A stretch of DNA of 64,000 nucleotides. Origin: Paenibacillus shirakamiensis. Lineage in GTDB: Bacteria; Bacillota; Bacilli; Paenibacillales; Paenibacillaceae. This document shows positions 29,612 through 39,160 of this stretch, piece by piece. Every line of letters starts with the position of its first letter. The first letter of the stretch is position 1. The stretch is taken from the NCBI RefSeq assembly GCF_017874255.1, contig NZ_JAGGLD010000007.1, forward strand, positions 104,272 through 168,271, in the 5' to 3' direction. The notes below the pieces were generated by a model. The model ran no database searches and had not been told where the DNA came from. It saw only the letters and a list, made by a program, of their open reading frames with translations. A program made the translations under genes and the position numbers.

Positions 29612-30577
29612 CTACGCAAAATGGCAGGCTACAAAATGTCCTTTTCGCACTTCACGGTATTCCGGATTGGCTTGCTTACAAATATCAGCTGCAATTGGAC
29701 AGCGGGTATGGAATTTGCATCCTGAAGGCGGATTAGCCGGGCTTGGAATATCTCCCTTAAGAATAATTCGCTCACGCTTTAGCGTAGGATCTGGAATGGG
29801 AATAGCGGACATTAGCGCTTTTGTATAAGGATGAAGTGGATGGCTGAACAATTCCTCCGTATCAGCAAGTTCCACCATGGAGCCTAGATACATCACGCCT
29901 ACTCGGTTGCATAGATGTTCTACCACACTGAGATCATGAGAGATGAACAGATAGGTCAGATTCTTTTCCCGCTGCAAATCACTAAGCAAATTAATGATCT
30001 GAGCTTGAATAGATACATCTAGAGCAGAGACGGGCTCATCCGCTACGATAAATTCAGGATTCATAATAAGTGCGCGTGCAATCCCAATCCGTTGACGTTG
30101 CCCACCGGAGAATTCATGCGGGTAACGATCGTACTGATAGTCGGCAAGACCGCAGATGCGCATCGTTTCGAGCACACGCTGTTTTACATCCCTGGGGCTA
30201 ACCAGACCATGATCTAGAAGAGCCTCCCCGATCGCCTCTCCGACTTTAATCCGAGGATTCAGCGAACTATAGGGATCCTGAAATACAATCTGCATTTTAG
30301 GACGCATACTGCGCAATTTTTCCTTAGAATAACTATGAATATCTTCGCCTTTGAAAAGTACCTTTCCCTCTGTCTTATCATTAAGACGTAGAAGGGTTCT
30401 TCCGATGGTACTTTTTCCACAACCAGACTCTCCTACAAGGCCAAAAGATTCGCCTTTGTTAATATGGAAAGACACACCGTCCACTGCTTTAACATTTCCT
30501 ACTACACGCTGCAGAATCCCACCGGTAATCGGAAAATATTTTTTCAGGTTGTCTACCTGGATCAGAGTTTCCGTCAC
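29612..30577 (-). CDS. oppF: oligopeptide ABC transporter ATP-binding protein, OppF type
   Basis: 321 residues with Walker [10 protein letters not shown], signature [15 protein letters not shown], Walker [13 protein letters not shown] and the H-loop FISHDLSVV. The C-terminal oligopeptide/dipeptide extension includes [15 protein letters not shown]. It powers peptide uptake together with OppD. It overlaps oppD by 4 bp. Opp, App and Dpp systems are hard to tell apart by eye; the gene order A-B-C-D-F is that of opp. Confidence 0.92.
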   Translation of the reverse strand: MTETLIQVDNLKKYFPITGGILQRVVGNVKAVDGVSFHINKGESFGLVGESGCGKSTIGRTLLRLNDKTEGKVLFKGEDIHSYSKEKLRSMRPKMQIVFQDPYSSLNPRIKVGEAIGEALLDHGLVSPRDVKQRVLETMRICGLADYQYDRYPHEFSGGQRQRIGIARALIMNPEFIVADEPVSALDVSIQAQIINLLSDLQREKNLTYLFISHDLSVVEHLCNRVGVMYLGSMVELADTEELFSHPLHPYTKALMSAIPIPDPTLKRERIILKGDIPSPANPPSGCKFHTRCPIAADICKQANPEYREVRKGHFVACHFA

Positions 30578-31563
30578 TGTGCCTTACCTTCTTCCTCATA
30601 CAACCAGCAGGCTGTTTTGTGATTATGATCTCCATGTACGCGAAGCGGAGGTAACTTGGTTCTACATATATCCATGCAGAATTCACAACGGTCATGGAAG
30701 TGACAGTTATCTCCGAGGTCGACCGGATTGGGCACTTGACCTGGGATGGAGTAAAGCCGCTCTTTTTTCTCATTAATGATTGGTTTTGCTTTGAGAAGCC
30801 CCTTCGTATAGGGATGCTGAGGGTCTTTAAAGATCTCAAGAACTGGGGCCTCTTCAATGACTTTACCCGCATACATCACGACTACGAAATCAGCCATTTC
30901 AGCGACAACACCCAAGTCATGAGTGATTAGCATAATGGATGTATTCAGCTTTCTTTTAATGTCACGCATCAGATCGAGAATTTGAGCCTGAATCGTTACA
31001 TCCAAAGCCGTGGTCGGCTCATCCGCAATTAGAAGCTTCGGATCACAACTAAGTGCAATCGCAATCATAATCCGCTGACGCATTCCTCCACTTAATTCAT
31101 GGGGATAGGAGTGGAATATTTCTTCTGCCCTTGGGATTCCTACGAGTGTAATTAGTTCAATAGCTCGCTTCTTTGCTGCTTTACGATCTAATAGTAAATG
31201 CAAAGCCAGTGGCTCTGTAATCTGTTCGCCAATGGTCAAGACCGGATTCAATGAGGACATAGGTTCTTGGAAAATCATTGCGATTTCATTTCCGCGGATG
31301 CGGCTCATTTCTCTTTTGCTGAGTTTCAAGAGGTCTTTACCTTCAAAAAGAATTTCCCCACCAGCGTGACGACCCGGAGGCATCTCTACCAATCGCATCA
31401 AGGACATGGCAGTTACACTCTTACCACAACCAGATTCTCCGACAACACAGAGCGTTTCACCTTCACGTATAGTAAAACTAACATCATCTACTGCTTTTAC
31501 GATGCCAGCCGAGGTATGGAAATGCGTCTCTAGATTTTTGAATTCTACCAAATCTTTTGCCAT
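30574..31563 (-). CDS. oppD: oligopeptide ABC transporter ATP-binding protein, OppD type
   Basis: 329 residues with Walker [10 protein letters not shown], signature [15 protein letters not shown], Walker [13 protein letters not shown] and H-loop LITHDLGVV. Its C-terminal extension has four cysteines, C-x5-C-x2-C-x3-C ([14 protein letters not shown]), the spacing seen in OppD/DppD proteins reported to hold an iron-sulfur cluster. It is 10 bp behind oppC. Confidence 0.92.
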   Translation of the reverse strand: MAKDLVEFKNLETHFHTSAGIVKAVDDVSFTIREGETLCVVGESGCGKSVTAMSLMRLVEMPPGRHAGGEILFEGKDLLKLSKREMSRIRGNEIAMIFQEPMSSLNPVLTIGEQITEPLALHLLLDRKAAKKRAIELITLVGIPRAEEIFHSYPHELSGGMRQRIMIAIALSCDPKLLIADEPTTALDVTIQAQILDLMRDIKRKLNTSIMLITHDLGVVAEMADFVVVMYAGKVIEEAPVLEIFKDPQHPYTKGLLKAKPIINEKKERLYSIPGQVPNPVDLGDNCHFHDRCEFCMDICRTKLPPLRVHGDHNHKTACWLYEEEGKAQ

Positions 31564-31573
31564 AATGTATCTC

Positions 31574-32494
31574 CTACTTCTTCATTTTAGGATCGAGCGC
31601 ATCACGAAGCCCATCACCGATTAAGTTAATCGCCGTTACCGTAATCAGAATGCACATACCCGGCGGGATCCATATCCATGGTCTCTTGCGGAAATCAATC
31701 AGGCTGTTCGCCGCAGTGATCATGTTCCCCCAAGACGGTGTGGGAGGTACGACCCCAATACCAAGGAAGCTAAGTGCTGATTCAAATAGAATCGCGCCAG
31801 CTACTAATAATGTTGCAGATACAATGATGATAGGGATAGTATTCGGCATAAGATGCCGGAAGATCTTGCGACGATCCCGAAGACCCAGCGCCTCCGTAGC
31901 TTGCATGAATTCTTGTTCACGAAGCGTAAGAATTTGACCACGTACGAGCCGTGCCAGACTCACCCAACTCAGAACACCTATCATCAGCATAAGGAAATAG
32001 ATACGTTTGGAAGGGTCTACTTTTAAGTCTGAAAGAATTGCACCCATCGTAATTAAAATAGGTAGGGTTGGCAAAGCTAAGAAGATATCAGCCATACGCA
32101 TCGTAATAGTGTCTGTCCAGCCCCGGTAGAAACCGGAGACAGCTCCAAGTGTAGCTCCAATAACTACAGCAATGGCTGTAGACACTAGTCCAACCATTAG
32201 CGAGATTCGTCCTGCTAACATGGTACGAAGCAAAATATCTCGACCAAATTTATCCGTGCCCAGCCAATGGGATGCATTAGGGGCTTTATTTTTCACAGTA
32301 TAATCATAATCATAGATATTATAAGGTGAAAACAAAGGACCAAAAGAACAAATTAGAATCATGATTATCATTATAATAAGCCCCAGCAAGGCAAGTTTGT
32401 TCTTAGCAAACTTTCGTATTGCGCTTCTCCAAGGAGAGGCTACCTTCTGTGCTTTGGGAGTCTTAGTAATGGGTGCAGTCTGCTCTATAGACAA
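31574..32494 (-). CDS. oppC: oligopeptide ABC transporter permease, OppC type
   Basis: 306 residues with an N-terminal OppC_N segment and six membrane helices. The coupling motif [18 protein letters not shown] (EAA loop) is followed by a C-terminal [14 protein letters not shown]. It forms the membrane channel with OppB. It lies 13 bp behind oppB. Confidence 0.93.
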   Translation of the reverse strand: MSIEQTAPITKTPKAQKVASPWRSAIRKFAKNKLALLGLIIMIIMILICSFGPLFSPYNIYDYDYTVKNKAPNASHWLGTDKFGRDILLRTMLAGRISLMVGLVSTAIAVVIGATLGAVSGFYRGWTDTITMRMADIFLALPTLPILITMGAILSDLKVDPSKRIYFLMLMIGVLSWVSLARLVRGQILTLREQEFMQATEALGLRDRRKIFRHLMPNTIPIIIVSATLLVAGAILFESALSFLGIGVVPPTPSWGNMITAANSLIDFRKRPWIWIPPGMCILITVTAINLIGDGLRDALDPKMKK

Positions 32495-32507
32495 GGGTAA
32501 TCTCCTC

Positions 32508-33469
32508 CTACTTTAGACGAATTCTTGGATCTGCAACTCCGTACAACACATCGGAGATCAGATTACCCAATAGGGTAAGAACCGCTAGAAATATCGTAAA
32601 GCCAAGCATGAACGGGTAATCACGCATATTAATCGATTCAAGATAGACCTGACCTACGCCGGGCCACACAAATACTTTTTCTAGAATCATAGCGCCACCG
32701 AACAGTCCTGGGAGTTCAAACCCGAGCAGTGTAATGGCAGGTAGTAATGCATTACGCAGTGCATGTTTGAAAATAACCGTCCGTTCCTTGAGACCCTTTG
32801 CTCTAGCTGTACGTATATAATCTTGACGGATTACTTCAAGCATCCCCGTACGGAAATAACGGGTCAAACTACCTGTACTTAACATAACAAGGACTAGTGT
32901 CGGTAAGAACATATGCTTAGCTACATCCTTAATGTAATCCCAACCTTCTGTGGTAATTCCAGTAGATGTCATTCCCCGACTGGGAATAGACCCCATTCTA
33001 ATGCAAAAAACTTAATTAATAATAATCCAATAAAGAAGGACGGCAACGACATACATAGAAAGACAAATAAGGTAACTAACTTATCGAATAAGGAGTACTG
33101 AAATTTGGCCGAAAATACACCCGTAAGAACGGCTATGAACCAGCTTAAGATCAAACTTACAATTGCGATAATGAAGGAGTTCCAGACATACGTATTAATT
33201 ACTTTTGTAACCGGTTTCTTATGTTGTAGTGAATCTCCTAAATTCCCTTTAGCCATGTTGCTTACCCAGATAAAATACCGTTGATATTGTGGTTTATCCA
33301 GACCATAGATTTTACGGAGTTCTGCTTGTTTTTCAATAGTCATATTGGGACTCTGTTTCGCTGTAATGTAATCTCCGGGAACCATAGCAGAGATGGCAAA
33401 GATAATAATGGAGACGCCAATTAGTGTCGGAATCATCTGCAACAAACGCCGGATGATATACTGCTTCAT
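32508..33469 (-). pseudogene. oppB: oligopeptide ABC transporter permease, OppB type, frameshifted
   Basis: Two frames together make one OppB permease of about 320 residues. The 5' frame (33469 to about 32969) ends FFALEWGLFPVGE and stop. The other frame picks up exactly there as RGMTSTGITTEGWDYI and runs through the EAA loop (ARAKGLKERTVIFKHALRN) to the usual end. One extra base in a run of four C (32974-32977, plus strand) would restore a single frame reading FPVGGMTSTG. The rest of the operon is intact, so this may be a homopolymer sequencing error, a recent mutation, or less likely a slippage site. Confidence 0.9.
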
Positions 33470-33495
33470 TCAAACTCCTCCTGGCTTAATAAATC

Positions 33496-33527
33496 GATAT
33501 GCTCAGCTCGAGTGAGCTGAGCATATC
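33496..33527 (-). promoter_or_regulatory. hairpin between oppA and oppB
   Basis: A perfect 14-bp stem with a 4-nt GAGT loop lies 13 nt after the oppA stop and has no U tract behind it. It probably protects the 3' end of an oppA-only mRNA, giving more binding protein than permease, as in many ABC operons. Confidence 0.7.
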
Positions 33528-33540
33528 CGTTGTTCTTTTA

Positions 33541-35286
33541 TTATTGTTGCAGTGCTACATTATACAAGCTGTATGAGAAATCTTTGTAAGGTGAAATGTC
33601 AAAGCCTTGTGCGCGACCATTCACAGTCCACATATCTCTTCTTTGATACATGTAGATGATCGGAAGATCTTTGTTCAATTCTTGGTACAATTCTTTGTAA
33701 ATTACTTTACGTTTCTCGATATCAAGCTCTTTTTTACCTTTAAGCATAAGCTCATCTACTTTAGGATTAGAGTAGTTGTAATCATTCTGTGCACCTTTTG
33801 TGATATAGACCGTGTTATCTGGGTCTGGCGTCAAGCCCCAAGCTGCGAAGAACATGTCGTAATCGCCTTTAGTCTTCTTGTCCATAATAGCGTTGAAATC
33901 CAAAGTTTCAGCAACTACATCAATGCCAAGTTCTTTATAGTTCTTAGTCATGATAGGAAGCAAAGATTCAACCACTGGATTATCTGCGGATGCTGAGAAG
34001 TTAATTTTAAATTTCTCTCCATCTTTTTCACGAATACCGTCTGCTCCAACTTTCCAACCTGCCTCGTCTAGCAAAGATTTCGCTTTAGCTGTATCGAAGT
34101 CATAATGTGTAATACCTTCATCTGTGTAAGACCAAGACACTTTGGATTGTGGGATGTTGATAACATCAGCATATTTACCATACACACCAGACACAATATC
34201 TTTACGATTCAGACCATAAGCTAAAGCTTGACGGACTCTTTGATCTTGGAATTTCTTTTCTTTGTGGTTAATTGCGATATAGCCATATCCATTCGTAGGA
34301 AGAACATTCATATCCAAGAATCCGATATTTTTTAATTCTTCTACGTTATCTTCAGTAACTGTAATGTTATCCATGTCTGTCTCGCCAGATTGAAGCAGCG
34401 ATACATTCGTTTGATCTGTTGTTGTTTTGAAAATTACATTTTTAATTTTTGGAGCTCCATTGAAGAAGTTCTCGTTGGCAACTAAATCTACTTCTTGACC
34501 TGCTTTGTAGCCTGAAAGTTTATATTGACCACTACCTACAGGTTTTTCATTAAGCGCTTTTACGCCATTCAGATCGCCTTGTTTGTAGGCTTTTCCATAA
34601 TAAGACTCAGGCATGAATTCAATACCACCCAAGTTTGCTTTGGTAAGTGCATCTGCTTCAGTAACCGTTACTTCTACTGTGTTATCATCAATGATTTTCA
34701 CACCTGAAATGTCTTTTGATGTTCCATCATGATATTCTTTACCGCCTTTAATATTAAAGCTTACTACGTCAGATTGACCGTCATAGCTCTTGTCCAAATA
34801 CATTTTTAAAGTGAAAAGATAATCTTTTACTGTGACAGGTGAACCGTCGCTATATTTCAAACCTTTTTTAAGATGGAATGTATATACTTTACCATCTGTA
34901 GATACATCTATTTTTTCTGCTAGACTTTCTTTATAAGTACCATCTGTTTGTACTTGAAGGAATGTATCAAAGATCGCTCTATTCACATAAACATCATAAG
35001 ATGTTTCTGCAAAAAGTGGGTTAAATACCCCTTTTGGAGCTACTGTCCCAATTACAAGTGTATCTTTACGATTCGTTGCCGTAGCTGGGTTTTTGGACAT
35101 ATCTGCGGCTTTAATTAGGCCATCTGTTTGGTCCCCAGTCTCTGTAGTATCCCCCGGTGCTGGTGTTGCTGGATCTTCTGTCTTTGTAGGTGTAGTTGGT
35201 GCAGCATCTTCTTTGCTAGAGCATGCAGATAGCACTAGGCTTGAAGCCAAGACCATCATTACAAGCACATTCCATTTCTTTGTCAT
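33541..35286 (-). CDS. oppA: oligopeptide-binding lipoprotein, OppA type
   Basis: 581 residues of the family 5 solute-binding proteins. The signal peptide ends in a lipobox LSAC (Cys22), followed by a Thr/Pro/Glu-rich linker and the two-lobed binding domain. Its family signature region is TDGKVYTFHLKKGLKYSDG. It captures peptides at the outer membrane face for the permease. The ATG has GAGGAGG 6-8 nt upstream. First gene of the operon. Confidence 0.94.
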   Translation of the reverse strand: MTKKWNVLVMMVLASSLVLSACSSKEDAAPTTPTKTEDPATPAPGDTTETGDQTDGLIKAADMSKNPATATNRKDTLVIGTVAPKGVFNPLFAETSYDVYVNRAIFDTFLQVQTDGTYKESLAEKIDVSTDGKVYTFHLKKGLKYSDGSPVTVKDYLFTLKMYLDKSYDGQSDVVSFNIKGGKEYHDGTSKDISGVKIIDDNTVEVTVTEADALTKANLGGIEFMPESYYGKAYKQGDLNGVKALNEKPVGSGQYKLSGYKAGQEVDLVANENFFNGAPKIKNVIFKTTTDQTNVSLLQSGETDMDNITVTEDNVEELKNIGFLDMNVLPTNGYGYIAINHKEKKFQDQRVRQALAYGLNRKDIVSGVYGKYADVINIPQSKVSWSYTDEGITHYDFDTAKAKSLLDEAGWKVGADGIREKDGEKFKINFSASADNPVVESLLPIMTKNYKELGIDVVAETLDFNAIMDKKTKGDYDMFFAAWGLTPDPDNTVYITKGAQNDYNYSNPKVDELMLKGKKELDIEKRKVIYKELYQELNKDLPIIYMYQRRDMWTVNGRAQGFDISPYKDFSYSLYNVALQQ

Positions 35287-35740
35287 GCGAATCCTCCTCT
35301 TAAATATAAATGCTTTTTTTAAATATATTGTGAAGATAATATATCCAACATAATAGGGTTTTGCAATATCTAATGTCAGGAAACTTTACGCAACTATTAA
35401 TACACCAAAACCTATAACGTTACTTGGAGATTAATATAGTTCAAAAATATGACTCTAGGTCTTTGCAGTCTCTGTTGTCATAAAGCTAAAATGCATATTT
35501 ATAAATTTAAAAGAATAAACCAAAGGTCAATTTGCAACAGCATATTCCATTACTGTTATATTATTCACCTCTGTTAAAACTAGCTTAACTAAAAATATTT
35601 GATTTTAGTAAATAATATACCTTATATCTACCAAAATTCCAACAGATTTTATTCAAAGGATTTAATTTATTTTTAATATTGCCTATAATTTATTTTTGTT
35701 GGAATTATACATTAATTTATGTATTAGAACATAACAAAAA
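35287..35740. other. AT-rich region upstream of oppA
   Basis: About 450 bp without a gene. The oppA promoter is at 35338-35366. The rest (35370-35735) is very AT-rich and I see no T-box or other known leader RNA, and no confident CodY box. Confidence 0.5.
35338..35366 (-). promoter_or_regulatory. oppA promoter
   Basis: On the minus strand, -35 TTGCAA (35366-35361), a 17-bp spacer and -10 TATATT (35343-35338). It predicts a leader of about 45 nt before the oppA ATG. Confidence 0.65.
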
Positions 35741-35766
35741 AAGAGCAACCGAATTCGGCCGCTCTT
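35741..35766 (-). terminator. terminator of rpsF-ssb-rpsR
   Basis: Stem AAGAGCGGCCG / CGGTTGCTCTT with two G-U pairs and an AATT loop, followed by a T run on the minus strand, 10 nt past the rpsR stop. Confidence 0.9.
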
Positions 35767-35776
35767 TTCTTCAATA

Positions 35777-36049
35777 CTACTCTGTAGTATATGGCAACAA
35801 TGCAACTTGACGGGAGCGTTTGATAGCTACAGTCAATACACGTTGATATTTAGCACTAGTACCTGTAACACGACGCGGCAAAATTTTACCACGCTCACTG
35901 ATGAATTTCTTCAACAGTTCAGTGTCTTTATAGTCAATGTGAGTAATTTTGTTCACAGTGAAGAAGCATACTTTACGACGTTTGTTACGGCCGCCACGGC
36001 GAGCCGGTCTTTTGTCGTTATCTCCGCCTTCTCTTGGTTTAAAAGCCAT
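35777..36049 (-). CDS. rpsR: 30S ribosomal protein S18
   Basis: 90 residues: a basic N-terminus and the conserved core [17 protein letters not shown] with [19 protein letters not shown]. It binds S6 in the platform of the small subunit. Third gene of rpsF-ssb-rpsR. The ATG has AAAGGA upstream. Confidence 0.98.
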   Translation of the reverse strand: MAFKPREGGDNDKRPARRGGRNKRRKVCFFTVNKITHIDYKDTELLKKFISERGKILPRRVTGTSAKYQRVLTVAIKRSRQVALLPYTTE

Positions 36050-36069
36050 GCTGATCAGTCCTTTCCAAA

Positions 36070-36555
36070 TTAAAATGGCAAATCGTCATCCGATATATCG
36101 ATCGGTTTACCGTCATCGGAAAATGGATCCTGATTGTTGTTCGAACGTGAATTATTGTTGCTGCGATTTGCTCCGCCGCTACTACTAGGAGCTGTATAAG
36201 CACCCTCTTCACGTTGACCGCCTCCGCCACCTTCACGGCTTGACTCCAAGAAACGTACATTATCAGCAATAACTTCAGTAACGTATACACGTTTGCCTTC
36301 ATTATTCTCATAATTACGTACCTGAATGCGACCTTCAACAGCGGTCAAGCGACCTTTACGCAAGTAATTGGCACAAGTCTCCGCCAACTGTCTCCACGTA
36401 ACGACCGGGATGAAATCCGCTTCACGTTCTCCGCCTTGTGATGTAAAGGGTCTGTCCACTGCAATAGTGAACTGAGTTACCGCAACACCTGATGGCGTGT
36501 AACGAAGTTCCGGATCACGAGTTAGTCTTCCGATGAGAATGACACGGTTCAACAA
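36070..36555 (-). CDS. ssb: single-stranded DNA-binding protein
   Basis: 161 residues: an OB fold starting [20 protein letters not shown], a Gly/Ser/Asn-rich linker (about 108-145) and the acidic C-terminal tip DISDDDLPF that recruits partner proteins. It sits between rpsF and rpsR as in most Bacillota. Confidence 0.98.
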   Translation of the reverse strand: MLNRVILIGRLTRDPELRYTPSGVAVTQFTIAVDRPFTSQGGEREADFIPVVTWRQLAETCANYLRKGRLTAVEGRIQVRNYENNEGKRVYVTEVIADNVRFLESSREGGGGGQREEGAYTAPSSSGGANRSNNNSRSNNNQDPFSDDGKPIDISDDDLPF

Positions 36556-36595
36556 TCTAGTCCCCTCCTCTGAGCGATATGGTTACACAGCAATC

Positions 36596-36880
36596 TTAAG
36601 CAACGTCTTTAGTTATGAGATAACGGATAACTTCGTCGGAAATTTTCAACAAACGTTCCAACTCATTAATCACTTCTGGAGTCGCGTTAAAGTTTACCAA
36701 TACGTAAACTCCATCACGAATCTTGTTAATCTCATACGCAAGCCGGCGTTTGCCTACAACATCATGCTTTGTAATTTCTCCGCCGTTTTGGATGATGCCT
36801 TGGAATTTTTCGGTGACAGCTTGAACTGCTTCTTGTTCAAGATCAGGACGAATAATGTACATCACTTCGTATTTGCGCAT
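36596..36880 (-). CDS. rpsF: 30S ribosomal protein S6
   Basis: 94 residues from the ATG at 36880, which has a perfect AAAGGAGGTG site and gives MRKYEVMYIIRPDLEQEAV. The frame extends 3 codons upstream to a GTG that lies inside the binding site, so it is rejected. It forms the S6-S18 pair that also regulates this operon. Confidence 0.98.
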   Translation of the reverse strand: MRKYEVMYIIRPDLEQEAVQAVTEKFQGIIQNGGEITKHDVVGKRRLAYEINKIRDGVYVLVNFNATPEVINELERLLKISDEVIRYLITKDVA

Positions 36881-36953
36881 ATCTTTCACCTCCTTTTGGT
36901 CTCACGGCCCCCAATGCTATGCTTGGGAGCAAGGAGCGAGCGTAAACTCGCAC
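36881..36953 (-). promoter_or_regulatory. rpsF leader, candidate S6:S18 autoregulatory element
   Basis: The predicted 73-nt leader holds a GCGAG/CTCGC hairpin. It then has a stem CCCAA (36927-36923) with TTGGG (36914-36910), followed by GGCCGTGAG, with the CCG at 36907-36905. A CCG triplet beside such a stem is the known mark of the S6:S18-binding leader that represses this operon. The family assignment is by eye. Confidence 0.55.
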
Positions 36954-36959
36954 CATAAT

Positions 36960-36988
36960 AATATAACAAATTCAGTTATCCGTTGCAA
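36960..36988 (-). promoter_or_regulatory. rpsF operon promoter
   Basis: On the minus strand, -35 TTGCAA (36988-36983), a 17-bp spacer and -10 TATATT (36965-36960). Confidence 0.7.
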
Positions 36989-37090
36989 CCCACTTCGAGG
37001 ATCTACAGAGTCTCTACCCGCTAAACATGCATGTTTATTCTCTTTTTAGACACAATAAAGACGTCTGATTATCTAAAGGAGGTATCATAT

Positions 37091-37288
37091 ATGGGCGAAC
37101 GTACGGAGTATGAAGCAGGAGATAAAGCTCCCAATCCCGGAGTATATACAGAAGTAGGTGAAGCACGTAGCTTCCATACGGAAATTCAAGATCCCAAACG
37201 AATTACGATGGAGAAAGGGGACACCTTCCCCGAGACCACAAATAAAAATAGAAAATGGAAAAAAGCCGAAAAGGCACGTGTGCATTAG
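37091..37288 (+). CDS. yjzC: YjzC family small protein
   Basis: 65 residues, hydrophilic: MGERTEYEAGDKAPNPGVYT followed by a G-T-F-P motif (KGDTFPET) and a basic tail. This is the YjzC family of Bacillales, of unknown function. AAAGGAGG lies 7-8 nt before the ATG. It is divergent from the rpsF operon and stands alone. Confidence 0.85.
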   Translation: MGERTEYEAGDKAPNPGVYTEVGEARSFHTEIQDPKRITMEKGDTFPETTNKNRKWKKAEKARVH

Positions 37289-37349
37289 AGCCATTATATA
37301 AAATAAAAAAACAATGCATAAAAATATCAAATGTGCGCATTCTATGTGT

Positions 37350-37641
37350 AGACGGCTTACATGAGAGGTGTGGTTCCGTTGGGCATTTTAACGAATACCC
37401 GCAAGGAGTCTTAGTCACAACAAAGTGTTACAGAATCGATTAAAGCGCATCAGGTGATCACCAGATGTATTTACTTTAGTTCTCTGTTTAGGAAGGTTTG
37501 GTGTTCGGGAAGACCCCTCTTCTCGGCCTGTGTTTTTTCAGAGAATGCAGTGACCTAATGTTTCCGCGCAATTGTGTGAGAGAAGAATTCCAATTTCCGT
37601 AAGCCGTCTGCCTTTAAGGAAGTTCCTATTGGAACTTCCTT
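37350..37641 (+). ncRNA. candidate structured RNA between yjzC and tRNA-Ser
   Basis: AGACGGCTTAC (37350-37360) is perfectly complementary to GTAAGCCGTCT (37599-37609), closing a 260-nt segment. Inside are a hairpin with 8-bp arms and a CCCC loop (37506-37525), a near-palindrome (37448-37467), and two stems in pseudoknot order: TTCTCTG (37480-37486) with CAGAGAA (37539-37545), and TTAGG (37488-37492) with CCTAA (37554-37558). A perfect 11-bp hairpin follows (37616-37641), with a moderately U-rich tail on the plus strand. No long reading frame explains it. I could not match it to SRP, tmRNA, RNase P or 6S RNA. Strand and function are uncertain. Confidence 0.35.
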
Positions 37642-37743
37642 ATTGGTATATTATTTTTGTCACCCCTAATACTTGAATTAAACCATGGGTTTTCCCATTT
37701 CATATTTTACTGAATAAAATTCTTTATATGTAAATACAAAAAA

Positions 37744-37762
37744 ACTCGCTATTGCAGCGAGT
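37744..37762 (-). terminator. terminator of tRNA-Ser
   Basis: A 7-bp stem ACTCGCT / AGCGAGT with a 5-nt loop and a seven-T tail on the minus strand, 15 nt past the tRNA 3' end. Confidence 0.85.
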
Positions 37763-37776
37763 GTCATGATTAAATA

Positions 37777-37867
37777 TGGCGGAAAGAGTGGGAGTCGAAC
37801 CCACGCACGCCTTGCGACGCCTAACTGATTTCGAGTCAGCCCCCTTGGACCACTTGGGTACCTTTCC
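37777..37867 (-). tRNA. tRNA-Ser (anticodon CGA)
   Basis: 91 nt with an encoded CCA end. Acceptor GGAAAGG pairs with TCTTTCC, and the discriminator is G as expected for serine. The anticodon loop CTCGAAA gives anticodon CGA, reading UCG codons. A long variable arm (GGCGTCGCAAGGCGT region) and the TpsiC loop GTTCGACTC are typical of tRNA-Ser. Its own terminator follows. Confidence 0.95.
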
Positions 37868-37931
37868 GCAGTAATCATTATTTTACCATAATGATAATTA
37901 CTGTGCAAGAAATGCTTTTTCAACCTCATGG

Positions 37932-38147
37932 TTATAATGGATTTTGAGGTAGCTCCTCCGCTGAGCGTAGCACTTTTTTAAGATTCTTTTCAAATTTAGC
38001 TCGGGGAACCAATACACTATGTTTACAACCTACACACTTAATTCGAATATCCATTCCCATGCGAATAATCTCCATTTCGTTGCTGCCACAAGGATGGTTT
38101 TTTTTCATTTGTACTACATCGCCTAGTTGAAATATTTTGCGTTCCAT
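37932..38147 (-). CDS. DUF951 family protein
   Basis: 71 residues: an N-terminal FQLGDVVQMKKNHPCGSNEM and a later IKCVGCKHSVLVPR. Three cysteines in C-G and C-x2-C contexts suggest a possible metal site. This short family is common near parB and yyaF in Bacillota; its function is unknown. AAGGGGGA lies about 7 nt upstream of the ATG. Confidence 0.9.
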   Translation of the reverse strand: MERKIFQLGDVVQMKKNHPCGSNEMEIIRMGMDIRIKCVGCKHSVLVPRAKFEKNLKKVLRSAEELPQNPL

Positions 38148-38263
38148 GGAAAGTCCCCCTTTGCAGAATTCATGAATCTTTTACATCCATGCTTATCATC
38201 TTGCGCTAGTTATCGTGATTGCTTCTAATCCCATTATTTATTATGGCAGCCCATATTCATGAG

Positions 38264-39148
38264 TTATGCTTTTGCTTGAACTTGTTCTTGTAGTGCTGAA
38301 TCCGTCTTTTCCATAGCTTCTTTGGCATAGGCCTGAATTAGACGTTCAAGCTCGGCTCGCTTGCCAGGAATGCATTCCCCTGATATGCGAATTACATACT
38401 CACTAGTTGTAACAGATTGCAGACCTAATACATGAGGGGCCTTAGTTACATAATCCGTAGCTTCATTTAAGTCATTCATGGATGTTCTTAATAGAGACGT
38501 TATATCCTCTACACGATATTGATTACTTACGGGGATATCCACGACAGCTAAGGCATTATTCAAGGAGAAATTCGTTACAGTAGTAATGAGTCCGTTCGGT
38601 ATAATATGAACTTCACCCTTCCAACTAATCAGCCGCGTGGTGCGTAGTCCAATAATTTCTACCGTTCCTTTTAGATTGCCCGTCTGAATCACATCTCCAA
38701 CAGCAAACTGATCTTCTAAAATAATGAAAAAACCTGTAATGACGTCTTTCACTAGACTTTGAGCTCCAAAACCAATAGCCAGTCCCAGCACACCTGCTCC
38801 GGTGAGTAATGGGGTTAGATTAATTCCGATTTCCGCTAACAATAACATCATCATAACAAAATTGCCTGCAACAGAAACAACATTTTTCAATAATTCCCCA
38901 GCGGTAATGAATCTTCGAGCATTTACGTTAATTCGACTGGTCTCACGTCGTCTTAAGGAAGTATCAATTATTTTGAATATCACTTTGATAAATACTCTAG
39001 TTAGCACGACAATAATAAGTATTCTTAAGGCCGTCATCAATACGTGTTCCCACATACTCATGTCCGTTGACCAACTCCAGATTTTATCCTTCCAGGTCTT
39101 GGCTGCGTCCGTAAGATTACCTGATGCCTCCAAGTAAAACATATACAT
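38264..39148 (-). CDS. MscS-type mechanosensitive ion channel
   Basis: 294 residues. Three membrane helices (about 35-55, 80-105 and 108-130) include the pore-lining glycine-rich helix LLTGAGVLGLAIGFGAQSLV. They are followed by the beta domain (FAVGDVIQTGNLKGTVEIIGLRTT) and an alpha/beta cytoplasmic cage. It should release solutes on hypo-osmotic shock. AAAGGGG lies 6 nt before the ATG. It follows the DUF3343 gene by 12 bp. Confidence 0.94.
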   Translation of the reverse strand: MYMFYLEASGNLTDAAKTWKDKIWSWSTDMSMWEHVLMTALRILIIVVLTRVFIKVIFKIIDTSLRRRETSRINVNARRFITAGELLKNVVSVAGNFVMMMLLLAEIGINLTPLLTGAGVLGLAIGFGAQSLVKDVITGFFIILEDQFAVGDVIQTGNLKGTVEIIGLRTTRLISWKGEVHIIPNGLITTVTNFSLNNALAVVDIPVSNQYRVEDITSLLRTSMNDLNEATDYVTKAPHVLGLQSVTTSEYVIRISGECIPGKRAELERLIQAYAKEAMEKTDSALQEQVQAKA

Positions 39149-39160
39149 ATCCCCTTTCTA

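Noticed and set aside
35370..35735. T-box or other leader riboswitch upstream of oppA
   Set aside because: No T-box sequence or recognisable aptamer; the oppA promoter lies downstream of this stretch.
37350..37641. SRP RNA, tmRNA or 6S RNA as identity of the structured element
   Set aside because: The conserved SRP S-domain sequence and the tmRNA tag coding and tRNA-like ends are absent, and no clear 6S central bubble could be drawn.
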